Below, in pieces: positions 18,492-29,169 of a stretch of 64,000 nt of DNA (positions are counted from its first letter, which is position 1; every line of letters begins with the position of its first letter). The stretch spans positions 2,232,001-2,296,000 of the forward strand of contig NZ_CP034170.1 in assembly GCF_003860405.1 (NCBI RefSeq), in the 5' to 3' direction. The notes beneath the pieces are model-generated. The model was given only the letters and a program-made list of their open reading frames with translations. It was not told where the DNA came from and did not search any database. Position numbers and translations under genes: made by a program. This DNA comes from Nakamurella antarctica (GTDB lineage: Bacteria > Actinomycetota > Actinomycetes > Mycobacteriales > Nakamurellaceae).

Positions 18492-19250
18492 CTACCGCCA
18501 CCGTGGGGTCAGCGCGCCGAGAGCGCCCAATGCAACCGCGCCGGCCGTCGAGGTCCGGAGGACCTCGTGGCCCAGACGAACCGGTACCGCTCCGGCTTCG
18601 GTGAACTCCGCCACCTCGTCCGGGGAGATACCGCCCTCCGGGCCGATCACCAAGACGACATCGGTTACCGGAAATTCAATCTCGGTAATCGACTGAGATT
18701 GCGCTTCGTGCAGAAGGAGCGCCGTTCCGCCTCCCGCAATCGTGCTGGCGATAAGTATGGCCACCTGCCGGGAGGATGCCAGATCCCCGATGAGCGGGAA
18801 CCACACCCGGCGCGACTGCTTTCCCGCTTCCCGCGCGACCGCCTGCCATTTATGGACGCCTTTGGCCGCCTTCTCCGGACTCCAGCGCGCTACGCAGCGG
18901 GACGCCGACCACGGGACAATCACGTCGACACCCGCCTCCGTCGCGAGATCGACCGCAAGATCACTGCGCTCCCCCTTGGGCAGCGCCTGCACAATAGTTA
19001 CCCGTGGCGTGGCTTCGGGTTCGACTATCGCCTCCTGGCAAAGAAGAGACAGCTCGGCCTTGCCGACTGCGAATACCGTTGCACTGCACCAGCTACCGGC
19101 GCCGTCGGTAAGGATTAAAATCTCACCCACCCGCATCCGCCGCACGGTGGCGGCATGCCTGCCCTCGGCGCCGTCGAGAACAAACGCGCCCGCAGACGGC
19201 ATCCGGGGCACCAGAAAATACGGCGCCCCGGCTGGGCGGGCGGTGATCAC
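18492..19250 (-). CDS. rsmE: 16S rRNA m3U1498 methyltransferase
   Basis: A SPOUT-class methyltransferase with the knotted SAM site [18 protein letters not shown] and [12 protein letters not shown] at the C-terminus, and an N-terminal PUA-like part ([14 protein letters not shown]). RsmE methylates U1498 of 16S rRNA. The GTG start overlaps the dnaJ stop by four bases. It keeps the usual place after hrcA-dnaJ. Confidence 0.94.
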   Translation of the reverse strand: MITARPAGAPYFLVPRMPSAGAFVLDGAEGRHAATVRRMRVGEILILTDGAGSWCSATVFAVGKAELSLLCQEAIVEPEATPRVTIVQALPKGERSDLAVDLATEAGVDVIVPWSASRCVARWSPEKAAKGVHKWQAVAREAGKQSRRVWFPLIGDLASSRQVAILIASTIAGGGTALLLHEAQSQSITEIEFPVTDVVLVIGPEGGISPDEVAEFTEAGAVPVRLGHEVLRTSTAGAVALGALGALTPRWR

Positions 19251-20395
19251 CGACCTACGAGCGAATCACGAATCCGGGAGAATATCGAGCCTTGGCTCCG
19301 CTCGGCCAGTTCTGCCTGTTCCTCGCCCCGAAGGCTGGCAAGTTCGCGGAGCAATTCGGCCTGACGTCCCTCGACCTTGGTCGGCGTGATGACCTCGATG
19401 TGAACGAATAAGTTGCCGGAACCAGTACCGCGCAGCCGCGGCATACCCTTGCTGCGGATGGTGAGGACCGTGCCCGACTGGGTGCCCGCCTTGATATCCA
19501 ACTCTTCGGTGTCGAGCAGCGTGGTCAGCGTCATCGACGTTCCTAGCGCCGCGGCTGTCATCGGGACGTGCACCGTGCAGTGCAGATCGACTCCGTCGCG
19601 GGTGAACATGTCGTGCGGCTTTTCGCGAACTTCAACGTACAGGTCGCCGGGCGCGCCCCCGCCTGGTCCCACTTCGCCCTGGCCCGACATCCGCACGCGG
19701 ATGCCTTCACCCACACCAGCGGGGATGTTGACTCGGACGCTGCGGCGCGTGCGCACTCGACCGTCCCCGTTGCACTGGCGGCACGGGTCGGGGATGACTT
19801 CGCCGAAACCCTTGCAGACGGGGCATGGCCGGGCAGTAACGACTTGACCGAGCAGCGAACGCTGGATTTGCTGGATCTCGCCGGCCCCCTTGCAGGTGTC
19901 GCACACCTGAACGGTGGTGCCTTCGGCCGTTCCCGCGCCCTGGCACATGCTGCAGATCGTCGCCGTCTCGACCGCGAGATCTTTGGCAACTCCCGTCGCG
20001 CACTCCTCCAGCGTGAGCTCAATCGGGATCAGCGCGTCGTCACCTTGCCGCACGCGTGATCTCGGCCCGCGCTGGCGGCCGCCGCCGCCGCCGAAGAAGG
20101 CGTCCATGATGTCGCCGAAGCCCATGTTGCCGAAGGGGTCTTGGCCTTGGCCGCTGGAGTTGCCGCCGGAACCCAACGGGTCGCCGCCAAGGTCAACGAC
20201 CTGACGCTTCGCCGGGTCCGAGAGGACCTCGTAGGCGGAACTTACCTCTTTGAAGCGCTGCTGCGCCTCCGGATCCGGGTTGACATCCGGATGCAATTCG
20301 CGCGCTAGCTTGCGATAAGCGCGTTTGATCTCGTCGGCGGAGGCATCCTTGCGAACGCCCAACAGTCCGTAATAATCGCGAGCCACCCTCTGCAC
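19247..20395 (-). CDS. dnaJ: Chaperone DnaJ (DnaJ2-type)
   Basis: It starts with a J-domain ([10 protein letters not shown] ... HPD), followed by a Gly-rich stretch and four CxxCxGxG zinc repeats ([36 protein letters not shown]), then the C-terminal substrate domains. It is a co-chaperone of DnaK. Several GTG codons compete as start: 20395 has an AAAGG 6 bp upstream, 20386 gives the usual MARDYYG beginning, and the frame opens at 20428. The gene directly follows hrcA, the usual heat-shock arrangement. Confidence 0.95.
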   Translation of the reverse strand: MQRVARDYYGLLGVRKDASADEIKRAYRKLARELHPDVNPDPEAQQRFKEVSSAYEVLSDPAKRQVVDLGGDPLGSGGNSSGQGQDPFGNMGFGDIMDAFFGGGGGRQRGPRSRVRQGDDALIPIELTLEECATGVAKDLAVETATICSMCQGAGTAEGTTVQVCDTCKGAGEIQQIQRSLLGQVVTARPCPVCKGFGEVIPDPCRQCNGDGRVRTRRSVRVNIPAGVGEGIRVRMSGQGEVGPGGGAPGDLYVEVREKPHDMFTRDGVDLHCTVHVPMTAAALGTSMTLTTLLDTEELDIKAGTQSGTVLTIRSKGMPRLRGTGSGNLFVHIEVITPTKVEGRQAELLRELASLRGEEQAELAERSQGSIFSRIRDSLVGR

Positions 20396-20489
20396 CACAA
20401 ACCTTTCCCGCAGAGACCATCTCTGCACATCGACCCACCTCGACGAGGCGTGGCTATCTTGCTTTCATTTTCTTCATTCAATTGCTGCT

Positions 20490-21512
20490 CTACCGTTCGG
20501 CGAGAATCTCCCCGACATATCGTGCAACAGCTCGCACGGCCGACATAGTTCCCGGGTAGTCCATTCTCGTCGGCCCGACCACTGCCAGCCCACCCATGAC
20601 CGTCTCGCCCGCCCCGTAGCCGGTACTCACCAGGGCGGAAGCTGAAAGGTTCACGTCATCATTCTCCCGGCCGATCCGCACTGTCACTGCATCAGCCGTT
20701 GTGGCCAAGGCCAGCAGCTTCAGCAGAGTGACCTGCTCGTCCAGCGCTTCCAACACCCCGCGCAGAGTCGCAGGCTGGTCCACCCACGCACCGGAGAGAT
20801 GAGAGGTGCCAGAAAGCACCAACTTGTCGCTGGAGTAATCCACCAGAGCGCCCAGCAAAACGCCCACGACGGAATTGAACAAGCCAGTCACCGCCGTCGG
20901 CACCTGGTTGGGCAGCAAGGCGACCGCGTCTGCAGCCTCAGCCAAACGGCGTCCGTTGACCGACTCGGCAAGCCTGAGTCGGAGTTGAACCAGCGAATCC
21001 TCGGCGACGTCGTGGTCCAGGTCGACCATCCGCTGCTCCACTCGCCCTGTGTCGGTGATGACCACCACGAGGAGCTTGCGCGGCGAAAGCTGAACGACCT
21101 CAACATGTCGCACCGTTGAGCGAGACAGTGTTGGGTACTGCACGACCGCCACTTGGCGGGTGATCTGGGCGAGCAGCCGAACGCTGCGCTGAAGAACGTC
21201 GTCCAAGTCGACGCCCTCGGATAAGAATTGTTGGATCGCGTGCCGTTCCCCACTGGATAACGGCTTGACCTGGGACAACCGGTCCACGAACAGGCGATAG
21301 CCCTTGTCGGTGGGAATCCGGCCGGCTGAGGTGTGCGGTTGCGCAATGTAGCCGTCCTCCTCGAGCACCGCCATATCGTTGCGAATGGTGGCCGGCGAGA
21401 CACCCAATTGATGACGATCTACCAGAGACTTTGAACCCACCGGCTCGTGGGTCGCAACATAGTCGGCAACGATGGCGCGCAGAACCTCAAATCTGCGGTC
21501 TTCCGCGCTCAT
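20490..21512 (-). CDS. hrcA: Heat-shock repressor HrcA
   Basis: About 340 residues: an N-terminal winged helix ([54 protein letters not shown]) and the HrcA C-terminal domain. HrcA represses chaperone genes by binding CIRCE. I found no clear CIRCE element before this operon, so its targets are probably groESL elsewhere. ATG 21512 (MSAEDRR) has an ideal AGGAGG site; the frame opens earlier, at 21581, without one. Confidence 0.95.
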   Translation of the reverse strand: MSAEDRRFEVLRAIVADYVATHEPVGSKSLVDRHQLGVSPATIRNDMAVLEEDGYIAQPHTSAGRIPTDKGYRLFVDRLSQVKPLSSGERHAIQQFLSEGVDLDDVLQRSVRLLAQITRQVAVVQYPTLSRSTVRHVEVVQLSPRKLLVVVITDTGRVEQRMVDLDHDVAEDSLVQLRLRLAESVNGRRLAEAADAVALLPNQVPTAVTGLFNSVVGVLLGALVDYSSDKLVLSGTSHLSGAWVDQPATLRGVLEALDEQVTLLKLLALATTADAVTVRIGRENDDVNLSASALVSTGYGAGETVMGGLAVVGPTRMDYPGTMSAVRAVARYVGEILAER

Positions 21513-21802
21513 CGGTTCCTCCTGCCTGTTGACCTGCTTCCGCGTTCTTCGGATCCCTGGGGCGTCCGCGCGAACTGGCACTCGGCCCGCCCGTCTGCCA
21601 AGTGTAGTCGTCGGGTTCGCAGCGCCTGGGCAATGCCAAGGAAGCGGCCACCCCTCGACGAGCGACCACCCCCAGGGTGAGAAGTCCCGAAGGTCGGGTC
21701 ACAGCAGTTACTTGGCAGTCTCACAGTCGCCGCTCTTAAGATAAAACCCACAGCAAGGCGCCGGTGCGGGTTTTGTATCGTCAGGAAACGGAGTGGCAGG
21801 CA

Positions 21803-22915
21803 ATGAGGTCGATGTCCGGTGCCATAGCTACGGTTGCCCTGCTTACCTTGGTCGCTGGGTGCGTCGCGACTGGAGCCACTTACCCGGGTGCGACACCGGC
21901 GCCGACCGACATCCGGTCGGCAGCATCGTCATTGGCCGACCCACACTCAGCGGCAGTGTCATCGAGCGGAGCGCCGGAGGCATCGCCAGCGGAGGCGCCC
22001 GCATCGGGGACTGACGCGATATCCGAGGCAAAGGCACTGAGCGTCGACTCGTCAGGAGTTGACGATTCACCGGCCGCAGCCGGGGACTCTGCCGCCGACA
22101 GTGGCAACGCGGTTGCCGAATCGATGGTGTGGGTTCCTGCTGGGGATCACCGGGTACCCGGCACGCTGGCATTGCCCGCTGTCCCGACGGAGCATCTCTT
22201 GCCGGTGGTTCTACTTCTCCACGGTGATATGAGTAGTCGCAACGAGAACGGTGACTTGTTTACCCGACTCGCCGCGGACCTAGCAGGTAGAGGCATCGCT
22301 TCGCTGCGGATAGATTTCGCCGGCTCTGGGGACTCCGAGCAGTCGGGCATGGCTTTGGACTACCCCGGTATGGTCACGGACGCAACAGCATCGCTGACGT
22401 ATCTGAAGGACGATTCACGAATCGATCCGAATAGGGTCGCAGTCCTGGGGCTGTCTCGCGGAGGGTCAATCGCAGCCACCCTGGCGGGAACGGTTCCTGG
22501 TGTTGCCGCGTTGGCTGAATGGTCGGGAGCGGTGTACAACGGTTTCGACGAAGACCCCGACGGCCACGATCAGGCTCGCACGGACGGATACGCCACAGTC
22601 GGCGGAGATACCAACCCGTTTCCGTTGTCCTTGAACTGGTTTGACTCCATTGAGCAGTCCCATCCGCTAGACGATGTCGCGGGATACACCGGCCCCGTAC
22701 TTGCAGTGACGGGATCGGCAGATACGGTGGTCCCGCCGGTGGCTTCGGATGTACTCGTGCAAACTCTGGCCAGCACGGATGTAACGCGCTACGTCATCGA
22801 TGGCGCGGATCACGAATATGACGCGACCACTGACGATCAGACTCACGCGGAGGAAGCCCTCGCGGTGACCACTCACTGGTTTGCCTCCAGACTCACCGGA
22901 TCTCCCACGAGTTGA
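21803..22915 (+). CDS. Secreted lipoprotein alpha/beta hydrolase
   Basis: A short basic start, a hydrophobic segment and lipobox LVAGC indicate a lipoprotein. A Ser/Ala/Asp-rich linker of about 80 residues follows, then a dienelactone-hydrolase-like domain: VVLLLHGDMSSR, GLSRGGSIAA nucleophile elbow, Asp in TGSADTVVPP and His in DGADHEYD. It is probably an extracytoplasmic esterase or acyl hydrolase. ATG 21803 (MRSMSGA) gives the cleanest signal peptide; the frame opens at 21764. It is transcribed away from hrcA. Confidence 0.82.
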   Translation: MRSMSGAIATVALLTLVAGCVATGATYPGATPAPTDIRSAASSLADPHSAAVSSSGAPEASPAEAPASGTDAISEAKALSVDSSGVDDSPAAAGDSAADSGNAVAESMVWVPAGDHRVPGTLALPAVPTEHLLPVVLLLHGDMSSRNENGDLFTRLAADLAGRGIASLRIDFAGSGDSEQSGMALDYPGMVTDATASLTYLKDDSRIDPNRVAVLGLSRGGSIAATLAGTVPGVAALAEWSGAVYNGFDEDPDGHDQARTDGYATVGGDTNPFPLSLNWFDSIEQSHPLDDVAGYTGPVLAVTGSADTVVPPVASDVLVQTLASTDVTRYVIDGADHEYDATTDDQTHAEEALAVTTHWFASRLTGSPTS

Positions 22916-23487
22916 GTCTTCACTGAAATGGTGACCTCGGCCCCATCCGTTTCCGCGCCGCATTCATCATCGACAAAGCCGCATCTTCCGTCATCGCCTC
23001 CAACCCTCGAACGCGGCAGGCGCCAACCGCAAGCACCCTGCTGCGCCCGTGTTAAATCGGAGGAGCCCCTCAACTTCCTGGCTGAACCGCCGCGTAGGCG
23101 AGGAAGCAGCCGCAATCAGGTCGCGCCGTCAGTAGTCCTCTTTGCTTAAGAGTGGCCGTTGCTTCAGAGGGGCCGTTGCTTCAGAGGGGCCGCCAGTAGC
23201 AGGACCCACCACCTGCTGGCAGCATAGGTATTACTATGCCTCTAGTACAGGGAGGGGCCGTCCGATCTTGGCCCCTGCTCCCGCTGGTGACAGACGTGTA
23301 GGTGCCCCGACATTCGAGACGTCGAATTCACGGGCCACCACCTCACCACTACGCTGGGGCGTCTCCGGGATGAGTCCTCATCTTTGAGATGCAGCATCGG
23401 ACGCGCGGCCACCTCCGAGCGTCGCACCTCTGCGCCAGTTACTCTTGCGGTACTCGCCACAGGCGCAAAAGGAATCGAAAGGCCCAG
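22916..23487. other. Intergenic region with small repeats
   Basis: No convincing gene in about 570 bp. It holds a 17-bp tandem duplication (23154-23187), a bulged hairpin (23192-23220, arms GCCA-GCAGG and CCTGC-TGGC) and an AT-rich 6-6-6 inverted repeat GCATAG-gtatta-CTATGC (23222-23239). The last two lie about 250 bp before the next gene and may be a terminator and an operator; both are tentative. Confidence 0.4.
23154..23187. repeat. 17-bp perfect tandem duplication
   Basis: GGCCGTTGCTTCAGAGG occurs twice head to tail (23154-23170, 23171-23187), followed by the start of a third copy (GGCCG). It lies in non-coding sequence. Confidence 0.85.
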
Positions 23488-23793
23488 ATGATCTTCAAGG
23501 ACGTATGCGACGGACGTCCCTACCCGGATCACGGTTTTTCCACGAAGGACTGGGCGCGCATTCCCCCGCAGCAGGTCCGCCTCGACGAGCTGATCGCCAC
23601 CAAGCGGGAGCTGCGTCTCGACACCCTCCTAGACGACGATTCCACGTTTTACGGCGACCTCTTCCCGCACGCGGTGCTGTGGAATTCCAAACTGTACTTA
23701 GAAGACGGCTTGCACCGCGCGCTGCGTTCGGCCCTTCAGCAGCGGACCGTCATTCACGTACGGGTCCTGGATCTGGACTTCTTGAAAAGCTGA
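23488..23793 (+). CDS. Conserved actinobacterial hypothetical protein (Rv2375-like)
   Basis: A 101-residue protein (MIFKDVCDGRPYPDHG...). The segments STFYGDLFPHAVLW and LYLEDGLHRALRSALQQR are typical of a short family that I recall beside hrcA in mycobacteria, as here. No function is known to me. The pattern of a conserved 'DGLHR' loop slightly recalls ParB/Srx-like nuclease domains, but this is not proof. ATG 23488 has an AAAGG site; the frame opens upstream at 23389 without similarity. Confidence 0.8.
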   Translation: MIFKDVCDGRPYPDHGFSTKDWARIPPQQVRLDELIATKRELRLDTLLDDDSTFYGDLFPHAVLWNSKLYLEDGLHRALRSALQQRTVIHVRVLDLDFLKS

Positions 23794-23836
23794 GTAGCGC
23801 AGCTACTTGAGCCGCTCGCAGATCTAGAATCGGCTT

Positions 23837-25090
23837 CTAATCGAGCAGCCGGATGGCGAGCCCGTCGGCCAGCAACCGACCCTGCAGGGTCAGAACAGCC
23901 CGGCCTCGCTCCCAGTCCGCTGGCTCCAGCAGACCTTCCCGCACCGCGTGCCCAGCCTCGACGGTCCCCGCCTCGGTGAACAGGTCGGAAGGTAAACCGG
24001 CGGCGAGCCGCAGGCCCAACAAGATGCGCTCAACCCGACGAGCTTTCCCGTCCAACACCTCGCGGGCGTATCCGGGAGAGACGCCCTCGGCCATCGCAGA
24101 TGCGTACTTGGCAGGATGTTTTACATTCCACCAGCGGACGCCACCGACATGCGAGTGGGCGCCGGGACCAATCCCCCACCAGTCGCCGCTGGACCAGTAA
24201 CTCAAGTTGTGTCGACATTGCGCGTCATCGTTGGTGGCCCAATTTGACACCTCATACCAACGCATCCCCGCTTCACTTAATGCCCTGTCCGCCAATAGAT
24301 ATCGGTCAGCCAGCACGTCGTCATCCGGCATCGGCAGCAGCCCCGCCTTGACCTGGCGAGCCAGCTTGGTGCCGGGCTCGACTATCAGCGAATACGCGCT
24401 GACGTGGTCGACCTGCGCCTCGATTACCGCTTGCAGCGATTCGGCGAACTCTGCGTCCGTCTCCCCCGGCGTCCCATAGATGAGGTCGAGGTTGAGATGT
24501 TCGAAACCTGCCGCGCGCGCTTGCGCCGCAACTTCCAGCGCCTTGCCGGGCGTGTGGTTGCGCTCCAGCACCGCGAGTACTTTCGGCGAAACTGACTGCA
24601 TCCCCAGGCTTAGCCGGGTGTACCCCGCCTCCCGAAGCCCGGCGAGCAATGCGGGGTCGGTGGACTCGGGGTTCGCCTCCGTACTCACCTCGGCATTATC
24701 GGCGAGCCCGAAGCGCTGCTCAATGCGCTGCAATACCGCCGTCAACGGGCCCGCACCGATCAGTGAGGGAGTGCCGCCGCCGACAAATACGGTCGATACG
24801 CGCCGGCGAACACTGCTGCCAGTGTGCAGAACCTTTGCTGCCAAGTCGATTTCGGCTAACGCACCCGCAAGCCAGCTGTCGATAGCGCTGTTGGTGCGGT
24901 GTGCACCCGTGGTTGGCATCCCCAGCTCGCCGGCGGTGTAGGTGTTGAAATCGCAGTAGCCGCAACGGGTCGCGCAAAACGGCACGTGGATGTAGAAACC
25001 TAAGCCGCGTTCGGCGATGCCCTCATATGCCTGGTCTGGCAACGAGCCGTCGACAGCGACCGGATCACCCTCAGGAAGTGTTGATGGCAC
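23837..25090 (-). CDS. hemW: Radical-SAM haem chaperone HemW
   Basis: The radical-SAM cysteine motif CATRCGYCDF (about residues 39-48), VFVGGGTPSLI, and a C-terminal HemN-type domain identify it. HemW proteins, formerly called coproporphyrinogen oxidase (HemN-like), bind haem and deliver it to target enzymes; the CxxxCxxC without a fourth nearby cysteine fits HemW. GTG 25090 is the start. It is near, but not within, the haem operon. Confidence 0.9.
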   Translation of the reverse strand: MPSTLPEGDPVAVDGSLPDQAYEGIAERGLGFYIHVPFCATRCGYCDFNTYTAGELGMPTTGAHRTNSAIDSWLAGALAEIDLAAKVLHTGSSVRRRVSTVFVGGGTPSLIGAGPLTAVLQRIEQRFGLADNAEVSTEANPESTDPALLAGLREAGYTRLSLGMQSVSPKVLAVLERNHTPGKALEVAAQARAAGFEHLNLDLIYGTPGETDAEFAESLQAVIEAQVDHVSAYSLIVEPGTKLARQVKAGLLPMPDDDVLADRYLLADRALSEAGMRWYEVSNWATNDDAQCRHNLSYWSSGDWWGIGPGAHSHVGGVRWWNVKHPAKYASAMAEGVSPGYAREVLDGKARRVERILLGLRLAAGLPSDLFTEAGTVEAGHAVREGLLEPADWERGRAVLTLQGRLLADGLAIRLLD

Positions 25091-25096
25091 AGCAAC

Positions 25097-25192
25097 TCAA
25101 TTCAAAATAGCAAAAACTGCAAGAACCAGGATCAGCGCCAGCAGTGTCGCTGACATGAATATCCTGGTTCGTTGCGGCAGCGGACGGCTCAC
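25097..25192 (-). CDS. Candidate 31-residue membrane peptide
   Basis: A GTG at 25192 overlaps the stop of the 75-residue ORF by four bases (GTGA). The peptide is a basic start (MSRPLPQRTRIF) followed by one membrane helix (SATLLALILVLAVFAILN) and a stop at 25097, seven bases before hemW. The overlap and the clean hydrophobic segment suggest a real small membrane protein, but no homologue is known to me. Confidence 0.4.
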   Translation of the reverse strand: MSRPLPQRTRIFMSATLLALILVLAVFAILN

Positions 25193-25416
25193 ATTGTTCT
25201 TTCTGCTCTGGCAACCTCTGCGTCAGCCAACTCTTTCTCCGATCGCGCAGTATGACGACGCAGCGCGAACTCCACCACTCGATCGATCACCCACGATGTA
25301 CCCCAGGCCAACGGCAGCAGAACCACCAGCAGCAACGGGATCTGAACCAACAGAGGCAACAACACCAACCACGACTCGACCGCATCGATTCCGTCGATCA
25401 GCCACTGCCAACTCAT
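25189..25416 (-). CDS. Small membrane protein, 75 residues
   Basis: It begins MSWQWLIDGIDAVESW, directly next to the lepA stop (25417). A hydrophobic stretch of about 35 residues (LVLLPLLVQIPLLLVVLLPLAWGTSWVI) could form one or two helices, and a charged tail (RRHTARSEKELADAEVARAERT) follows. I do not recognise the family. Its end overlaps the next tiny ORF, which suggests translational coupling. Confidence 0.6.
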   Translation of the reverse strand: MSWQWLIDGIDAVESWLVLLPLLVQIPLLLVVLLPLAWGTSWVIDRVVEFALRRHTARSEKELADAEVARAERTM

Positions 25417-27282
25417 CTACTTCTTAGCTTCCTTGCCGGTGGGCGCGTCGGTGGAAAGCGCGGCGATAAAGGCTTCCTGTGGGACCTCCACGCGCCCGAC
25501 CATCTTCATTCGCTTCTTGCCCTCTTTCTGCTTTTCCAAGAGCTTGCGCTTACGGGAGATGTCGCCGCCGTAGCACTTGGCCAACACGTCCTTTCGCATC
25601 GCCCTAATGCTTTCACGGGCAATGACTCTGGCCCCGATGGCCGCCTGGATCGGCACTTCGAACTGCTGACGGGGAATCAGCTTGTGCAGCTTCTCCGTCA
25701 TCGAAACGCCGTAGGCGTAGGCATTCGTCTTGTGCACTATTGCACTGAACGCGTCGACGGGCTCACCCTGCAGCAGGATGTCGACCTTGACGAGATCACC
25801 CTCCTCGGTGCCGATCTCCTCGTAATCCAGCGACGCGTACCCGCGCGTGCGCGACTTCAGAGCGTCGAAGAAGTCGAAGATGATCTCCGCCAGCGGCATC
25901 GTGTAGCGAAGCTCAACCCGGGTCTCCGACAGGTAATCCATCCCGCCCATGGTCCCGCGTCGAGTCTGGCACAGCTCCATGATGGCGCCGATGTACTCGC
26001 TCGGAGAAATGATGGTGCACTTGACGATCGGCTCGTGAACATGAGCAATCTTGCCGCCTGGCCAGTCGCTCGGGTTGGTGACGACGTGCTCGCTACCGTC
26101 ATCCATCGTGACACGGTAGACGACGCTGGGTGCGGTGGAAATGAGATCGAGACCGAACTCGCGTTCCAGCCTGTCCCGGGTGATTTCCAGGTGCAGCAAG
26201 CCGAGATACCCGCAGCGGTAACCGAAACCTAGAGCGGTAGACGATTCCGGCTCGTACGTCAGCGCGGCATCGTTAAGACGCAACTTGTCGAGCGCGTCAC
26301 GCAGGAGCGGGAAGTCGGAACCATCCAAGGGGAACAGCCCGGAGTAGACCATCGGCTGCGGGTCTTGATACGCACCAAGGGTTTCGGTGGCGCCGTTGAC
26401 CGACGACGTGATGGTGTCGCCAACCCTGGACTGACGCACATCTTTGACGCCCGTGATGATGTAGCCCACTTCGCCGACACCCAACCCCTTGGTGGGGACC
26501 GGTTCTGGTGAGATTACCCCCACCTCGAGCAGCTCGTGGGTGGTTTTCGTCGACATCATCAAAATCTTTTCGCGCGGGCGGATTTTGCCGTCCACCACTC
26601 GCACGTAGGTGATAACGCCGCGATAGATGTCGTACACCGAGTCGAAAATCATCGCCCGCGCAGGCGCATCGGAATCGCCGACCGGATGCGGGATATTAGC
26701 CACGACCCGATCAAGTAGTGCTTCAACTCCCTGGCCCGTCTTACCGGAGACGTGCAGCACCTCTGATGGGTCGCACCCGATGATGTGCGCCAACTCCGCC
26801 GCATATCGCTCTGGCTGCGCCGCCGGCAAGTCAATCTTGTTCAGCACTGGAATAATGGTGAGGTTGTTCTCCAACGCGAGATACAGGTTTGCCAGCGTTT
26901 GGGCCTCGATTCCTTGTGCAGCGTCCACCAGCAGAACCGCACCTTCACACGCCGCCAGCGACCGTGAAACCTCGTAGGTGAAGTCGACGTGGCCAGGGGT
27001 GTCGATCAGGTGCAGGATGAAATCTTCCTTCACCCCTGCGTCGTTCGTTACGGCCCACGGCAAGCGGACGTTCTGGCTCTTGATGGTGATACCGCGCTCG
27101 CGCTCGATATCCATCCGGTCCAGATACTGCGCACGCATCGAGCGGGAGTCGACCACACCGGTGAGCTGCAGCATCCGATCTGCCAGGGTTGATTTACCGT
27201 GGTCAATATGGGCGATGATGCAGAAGTTACGGATGCGCTCGGGTTGAGTGAACGTCGTATGCGCGAGCGAGCCTTGGGTCAC
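25417..27282 (-). CDS. lepA: Elongation factor 4 (LepA) GTPase
   Basis: 621 residues. GTPase motifs [29 protein letters not shown] and NKIDLP, EF-G-like domains, and the LepA-specific C-terminal domain ending in [10 protein letters not shown]. LepA binds ribosomes and helps initiation or back-translocation. Length is normal. It is followed without a gap by two tiny membrane ORFs and then hemW. Confidence 0.97.
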   Translation of the reverse strand: MTQGSLAHTTFTQPERIRNFCIIAHIDHGKSTLADRMLQLTGVVDSRSMRAQYLDRMDIERERGITIKSQNVRLPWAVTNDAGVKEDFILHLIDTPGHVDFTYEVSRSLAACEGAVLLVDAAQGIEAQTLANLYLALENNLTIIPVLNKIDLPAAQPERYAAELAHIIGCDPSEVLHVSGKTGQGVEALLDRVVANIPHPVGDSDAPARAMIFDSVYDIYRGVITYVRVVDGKIRPREKILMMSTKTTHELLEVGVISPEPVPTKGLGVGEVGYIITGVKDVRQSRVGDTITSSVNGATETLGAYQDPQPMVYSGLFPLDGSDFPLLRDALDKLRLNDAALTYEPESSTALGFGYRCGYLGLLHLEITRDRLEREFGLDLISTAPSVVYRVTMDDGSEHVVTNPSDWPGGKIAHVHEPIVKCTIISPSEYIGAIMELCQTRRGTMGGMDYLSETRVELRYTMPLAEIIFDFFDALKSRTRGYASLDYEEIGTEEGDLVKVDILLQGEPVDAFSAIVHKTNAYAYGVSMTEKLHKLIPRQQFEVPIQAAIGARVIARESIRAMRKDVLAKCYGGDISRKRKLLEKQKEGKKRMKMVGRVEVPQEAFIAALSTDAPTGKEAKK

Positions 27283-27460
27283 AACTCATCTTCCTGCTGG
27301 CGGGTCCGCCCGGTGGCGCGCCGAAAGCATCAAATGAACTGACGCGTCACTGGCGAAGCCGCAGAGCGGGCGGGGATATCACTCCATAGTCCCACGACTT
27401 TGACGCGGCTGGAGTATCCCGGCAAGGCGTTGTGGCCCGAATGGGGCTGCTGAAGGTTTA

Positions 27461-27841
27461 TCAGCTGCTGACGGGCCGAGATTCCCGCGCGATCTGTAGA
27501 GCCCACGCGATGAGCGGGAACTGCATCGGAAGCCGCATCCACGCAATCAGCTGGAATCCGCGGGACTGACGCCGTGATCGCATCGCCATTGAAATATTCG
27601 CCGGGTAGACGGCCACCAGCAGAGCAGCACTGGCCAACCCTCCGATCGCTCGGGTCTTTGGCGCCGCGACCAGACCTGCGCAGACAAGCTCTGCGACCCC
27701 GCTCACCGCGACGAGCATTTCCTTGCCCGGCAGCGATCTGGGCACAACCGCAACAAAAGGCTTGGGAGTGACGAAATGCATCACTCCGGAGATGCTCAAC
27801 ATGGTGGTCATCAACAATGCGCGTGTGGTCGTTGCCGTCAT
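27461..27841 (-). CDS. DoxX-family membrane protein
   Basis: 126 residues with about four hydrophobic segments. The layout SGVMHFVTPKPFVAVVP, then VSGVAELVCAGLV and a cluster of basic residues before the last helix (WMRLPMQFPLIAWALQIA), is typical of DoxX/DoxD-like proteins. Their role is poorly known (redox or sulfur linked). It is a separate transcript between lepA and the divergent lipase. Confidence 0.75.
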   Translation of the reverse strand: MTATTTRALLMTTMLSISGVMHFVTPKPFVAVVPRSLPGKEMLVAVSGVAELVCAGLVAAPKTRAIGGLASAALLVAVYPANISMAMRSRRQSRGFQLIAWMRLPMQFPLIAWALQIARESRPVSS

Positions 27842-27954
27842 GTGTTCATACTGCGCCTGTCGAAGCTGTTTCTCCGGCAGCTGCGCTCCATTTCACCGGT
27901 GGCTTCGCCCCAACCTGATGCGTCAGTTCCTGACGCGTTAGCTACGGTGATGAG

Positions 27955-29034
27955 GTGAAATCGCTGCGCCACCCCGGCCGATCCAGGCCCCTACGCGATG
28001 CCCTTCTCACGGTGGTGATCGCCAGCGCGGCGTTCCTCGCCGGTTGTTCGACGAATACCGAAGCCGGGACAGGATCAATGGCTTTATTGCCCGCCAGTGC
28101 GAATGTCAACCCCAGTTTTGGACCTGCACCTGCAGTTTCAACTACATCTGCGACAGCTTCCTCAGCAGACCTGCCCTCGCGTCCTGCGCCGTCAGTCACG
28201 AACGCGCCGTCCCTCACGAACGCGCCGTCCCTCACGAACGTGCCATCCATCACGAACGCGCCATCCACCTCCTCTTCCTCTGTCTCAGCCACCCCTGTTC
28301 CCCGCACCCCTGTCGCCGCGCCGCTCCCGGCAGGGCCGCTGCCAGGCATGAACGATGCCTCCTGTCGCTCGCAACACCTGCCCGTCCTGCTACTGCACGG
28401 CACGTTTTCGAAAATTTCTGCCGACTACTCCCTCCTCGTTCCGCAGCTGCAGAAACAGGGGTGGTGCATCTTCGGCCGGGACTATGGGCTGATGGGAACT
28501 GGCCCCGTGGCGGACTCGGCTGCTAGCTTCGCAAGTTTTGTGAGCGCAGTCCGCCAGGCCACCGGAACCTCCCAAGTGGACGTCGTGGCCTATAGCCAGG
28601 GTGGGTTGGTGTTGCGCACGGCATTGCGTAATTACCAGATCGCCGATTTCGTGGACACGGCTGTCCTCATTGCACCGTCTTTCCACGGCACGACTTCCCC
28701 GCTGATTGACGCGTTGCCTGACGGCCTTTGCCCCGCATGTGCGGATCAGAAGGCCGATTCGGCTCTCATCGACAGTCTGAACGCCGGGGGCGATCTCGAC
28801 GGCACGGTGCGGTACGCCGTCGCATCCCTCACCACCGATCAAGTCGTTATTCCTTGGCAGTCTCAAGTACCGCAGGGTCCCAGCGATCGCGTGACAAGCG
28901 TCGTCGTTGATCAGGTTTGCCCGCTCTCCACCGCCCGCCACGAGAATCTGACCAGGTCGGCGGCTGTCATCAGCTGGACAGTCGCGGCGTTGGCAACGCA
29001 GGGTCGACCACACGCCGCCGACATGGTGTGTTGA
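27955..29034 (+). CDS. Secreted lipoprotein lipase/esterase
   Basis: Signal peptide with lipobox LAGC (about residue 31), then a Thr/Ser/Pro linker containing four 6-residue repeats, then a triacylglycerol-lipase-type alpha/beta hydrolase: LPVLLLHGTFSK oxyanion motif and VVAYSQGGLVLRTAL nucleophile elbow. The catalytic His is likely in TARHENL. It probably hydrolyses lipid esters outside the membrane. The start is GTG 27955. Confidence 0.82.
   Translation: MKSLRHPGRSRPLRDALLTVVIASAAFLAGCSTNTEAGTGSMALLPASANVNPSFGPAPAVSTTSATASSADLPSRPAPSVTNAPSLTNAPSLTNVPSITNAPSTSSSSVSATPVPRTPVAAPLPAGPLPGMNDASCRSQHLPVLLLHGTFSKISADYSLLVPQLQKQGWCIFGRDYGLMGTGPVADSAASFASFVSAVRQATGTSQVDVVAYSQGGLVLRTALRNYQIADFVDTAVLIAPSFHGTTSPLIDALPDGLCPACADQKADSALIDSLNAGGDLDGTVRYAVASLTTDQVVIPWQSQVPQGPSDRVTSVVVDQVCPLSTARHENLTRSAAVISWTVAALATQGRPHAADMVC
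28195..28266. repeat. Four 18-bp tandem repeats in the lipase linker
   Basis: Units of CTCACGAACGCGCCGTCC type repeat four times (28195, 28213, 28231, 28249), encoding x-TN(A/V)PS. The first two differ at one base and later ones have drifted, so this looks like slippage in a surface linker. Confidence 0.9.
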
Positions 29035-29169
29035 GCATCCGATTAGCAGGTTCGCTCTCGGACCGGGGCTGACGCGATCGGTGCGTCTCCCGGGTCGAAG
29101 TGTGGATGAGGGTCCGGGTCACAGACTCGCTCGCGGTCTCAGCACAGCTGAAGTGGAGAAGCCGATACT

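Noticed and set aside
21513-21802. CIRCE element before hrcA
   Set aside because: No TTAGCACTC-N9-GAGTGCTAA-like pair was found in the region.
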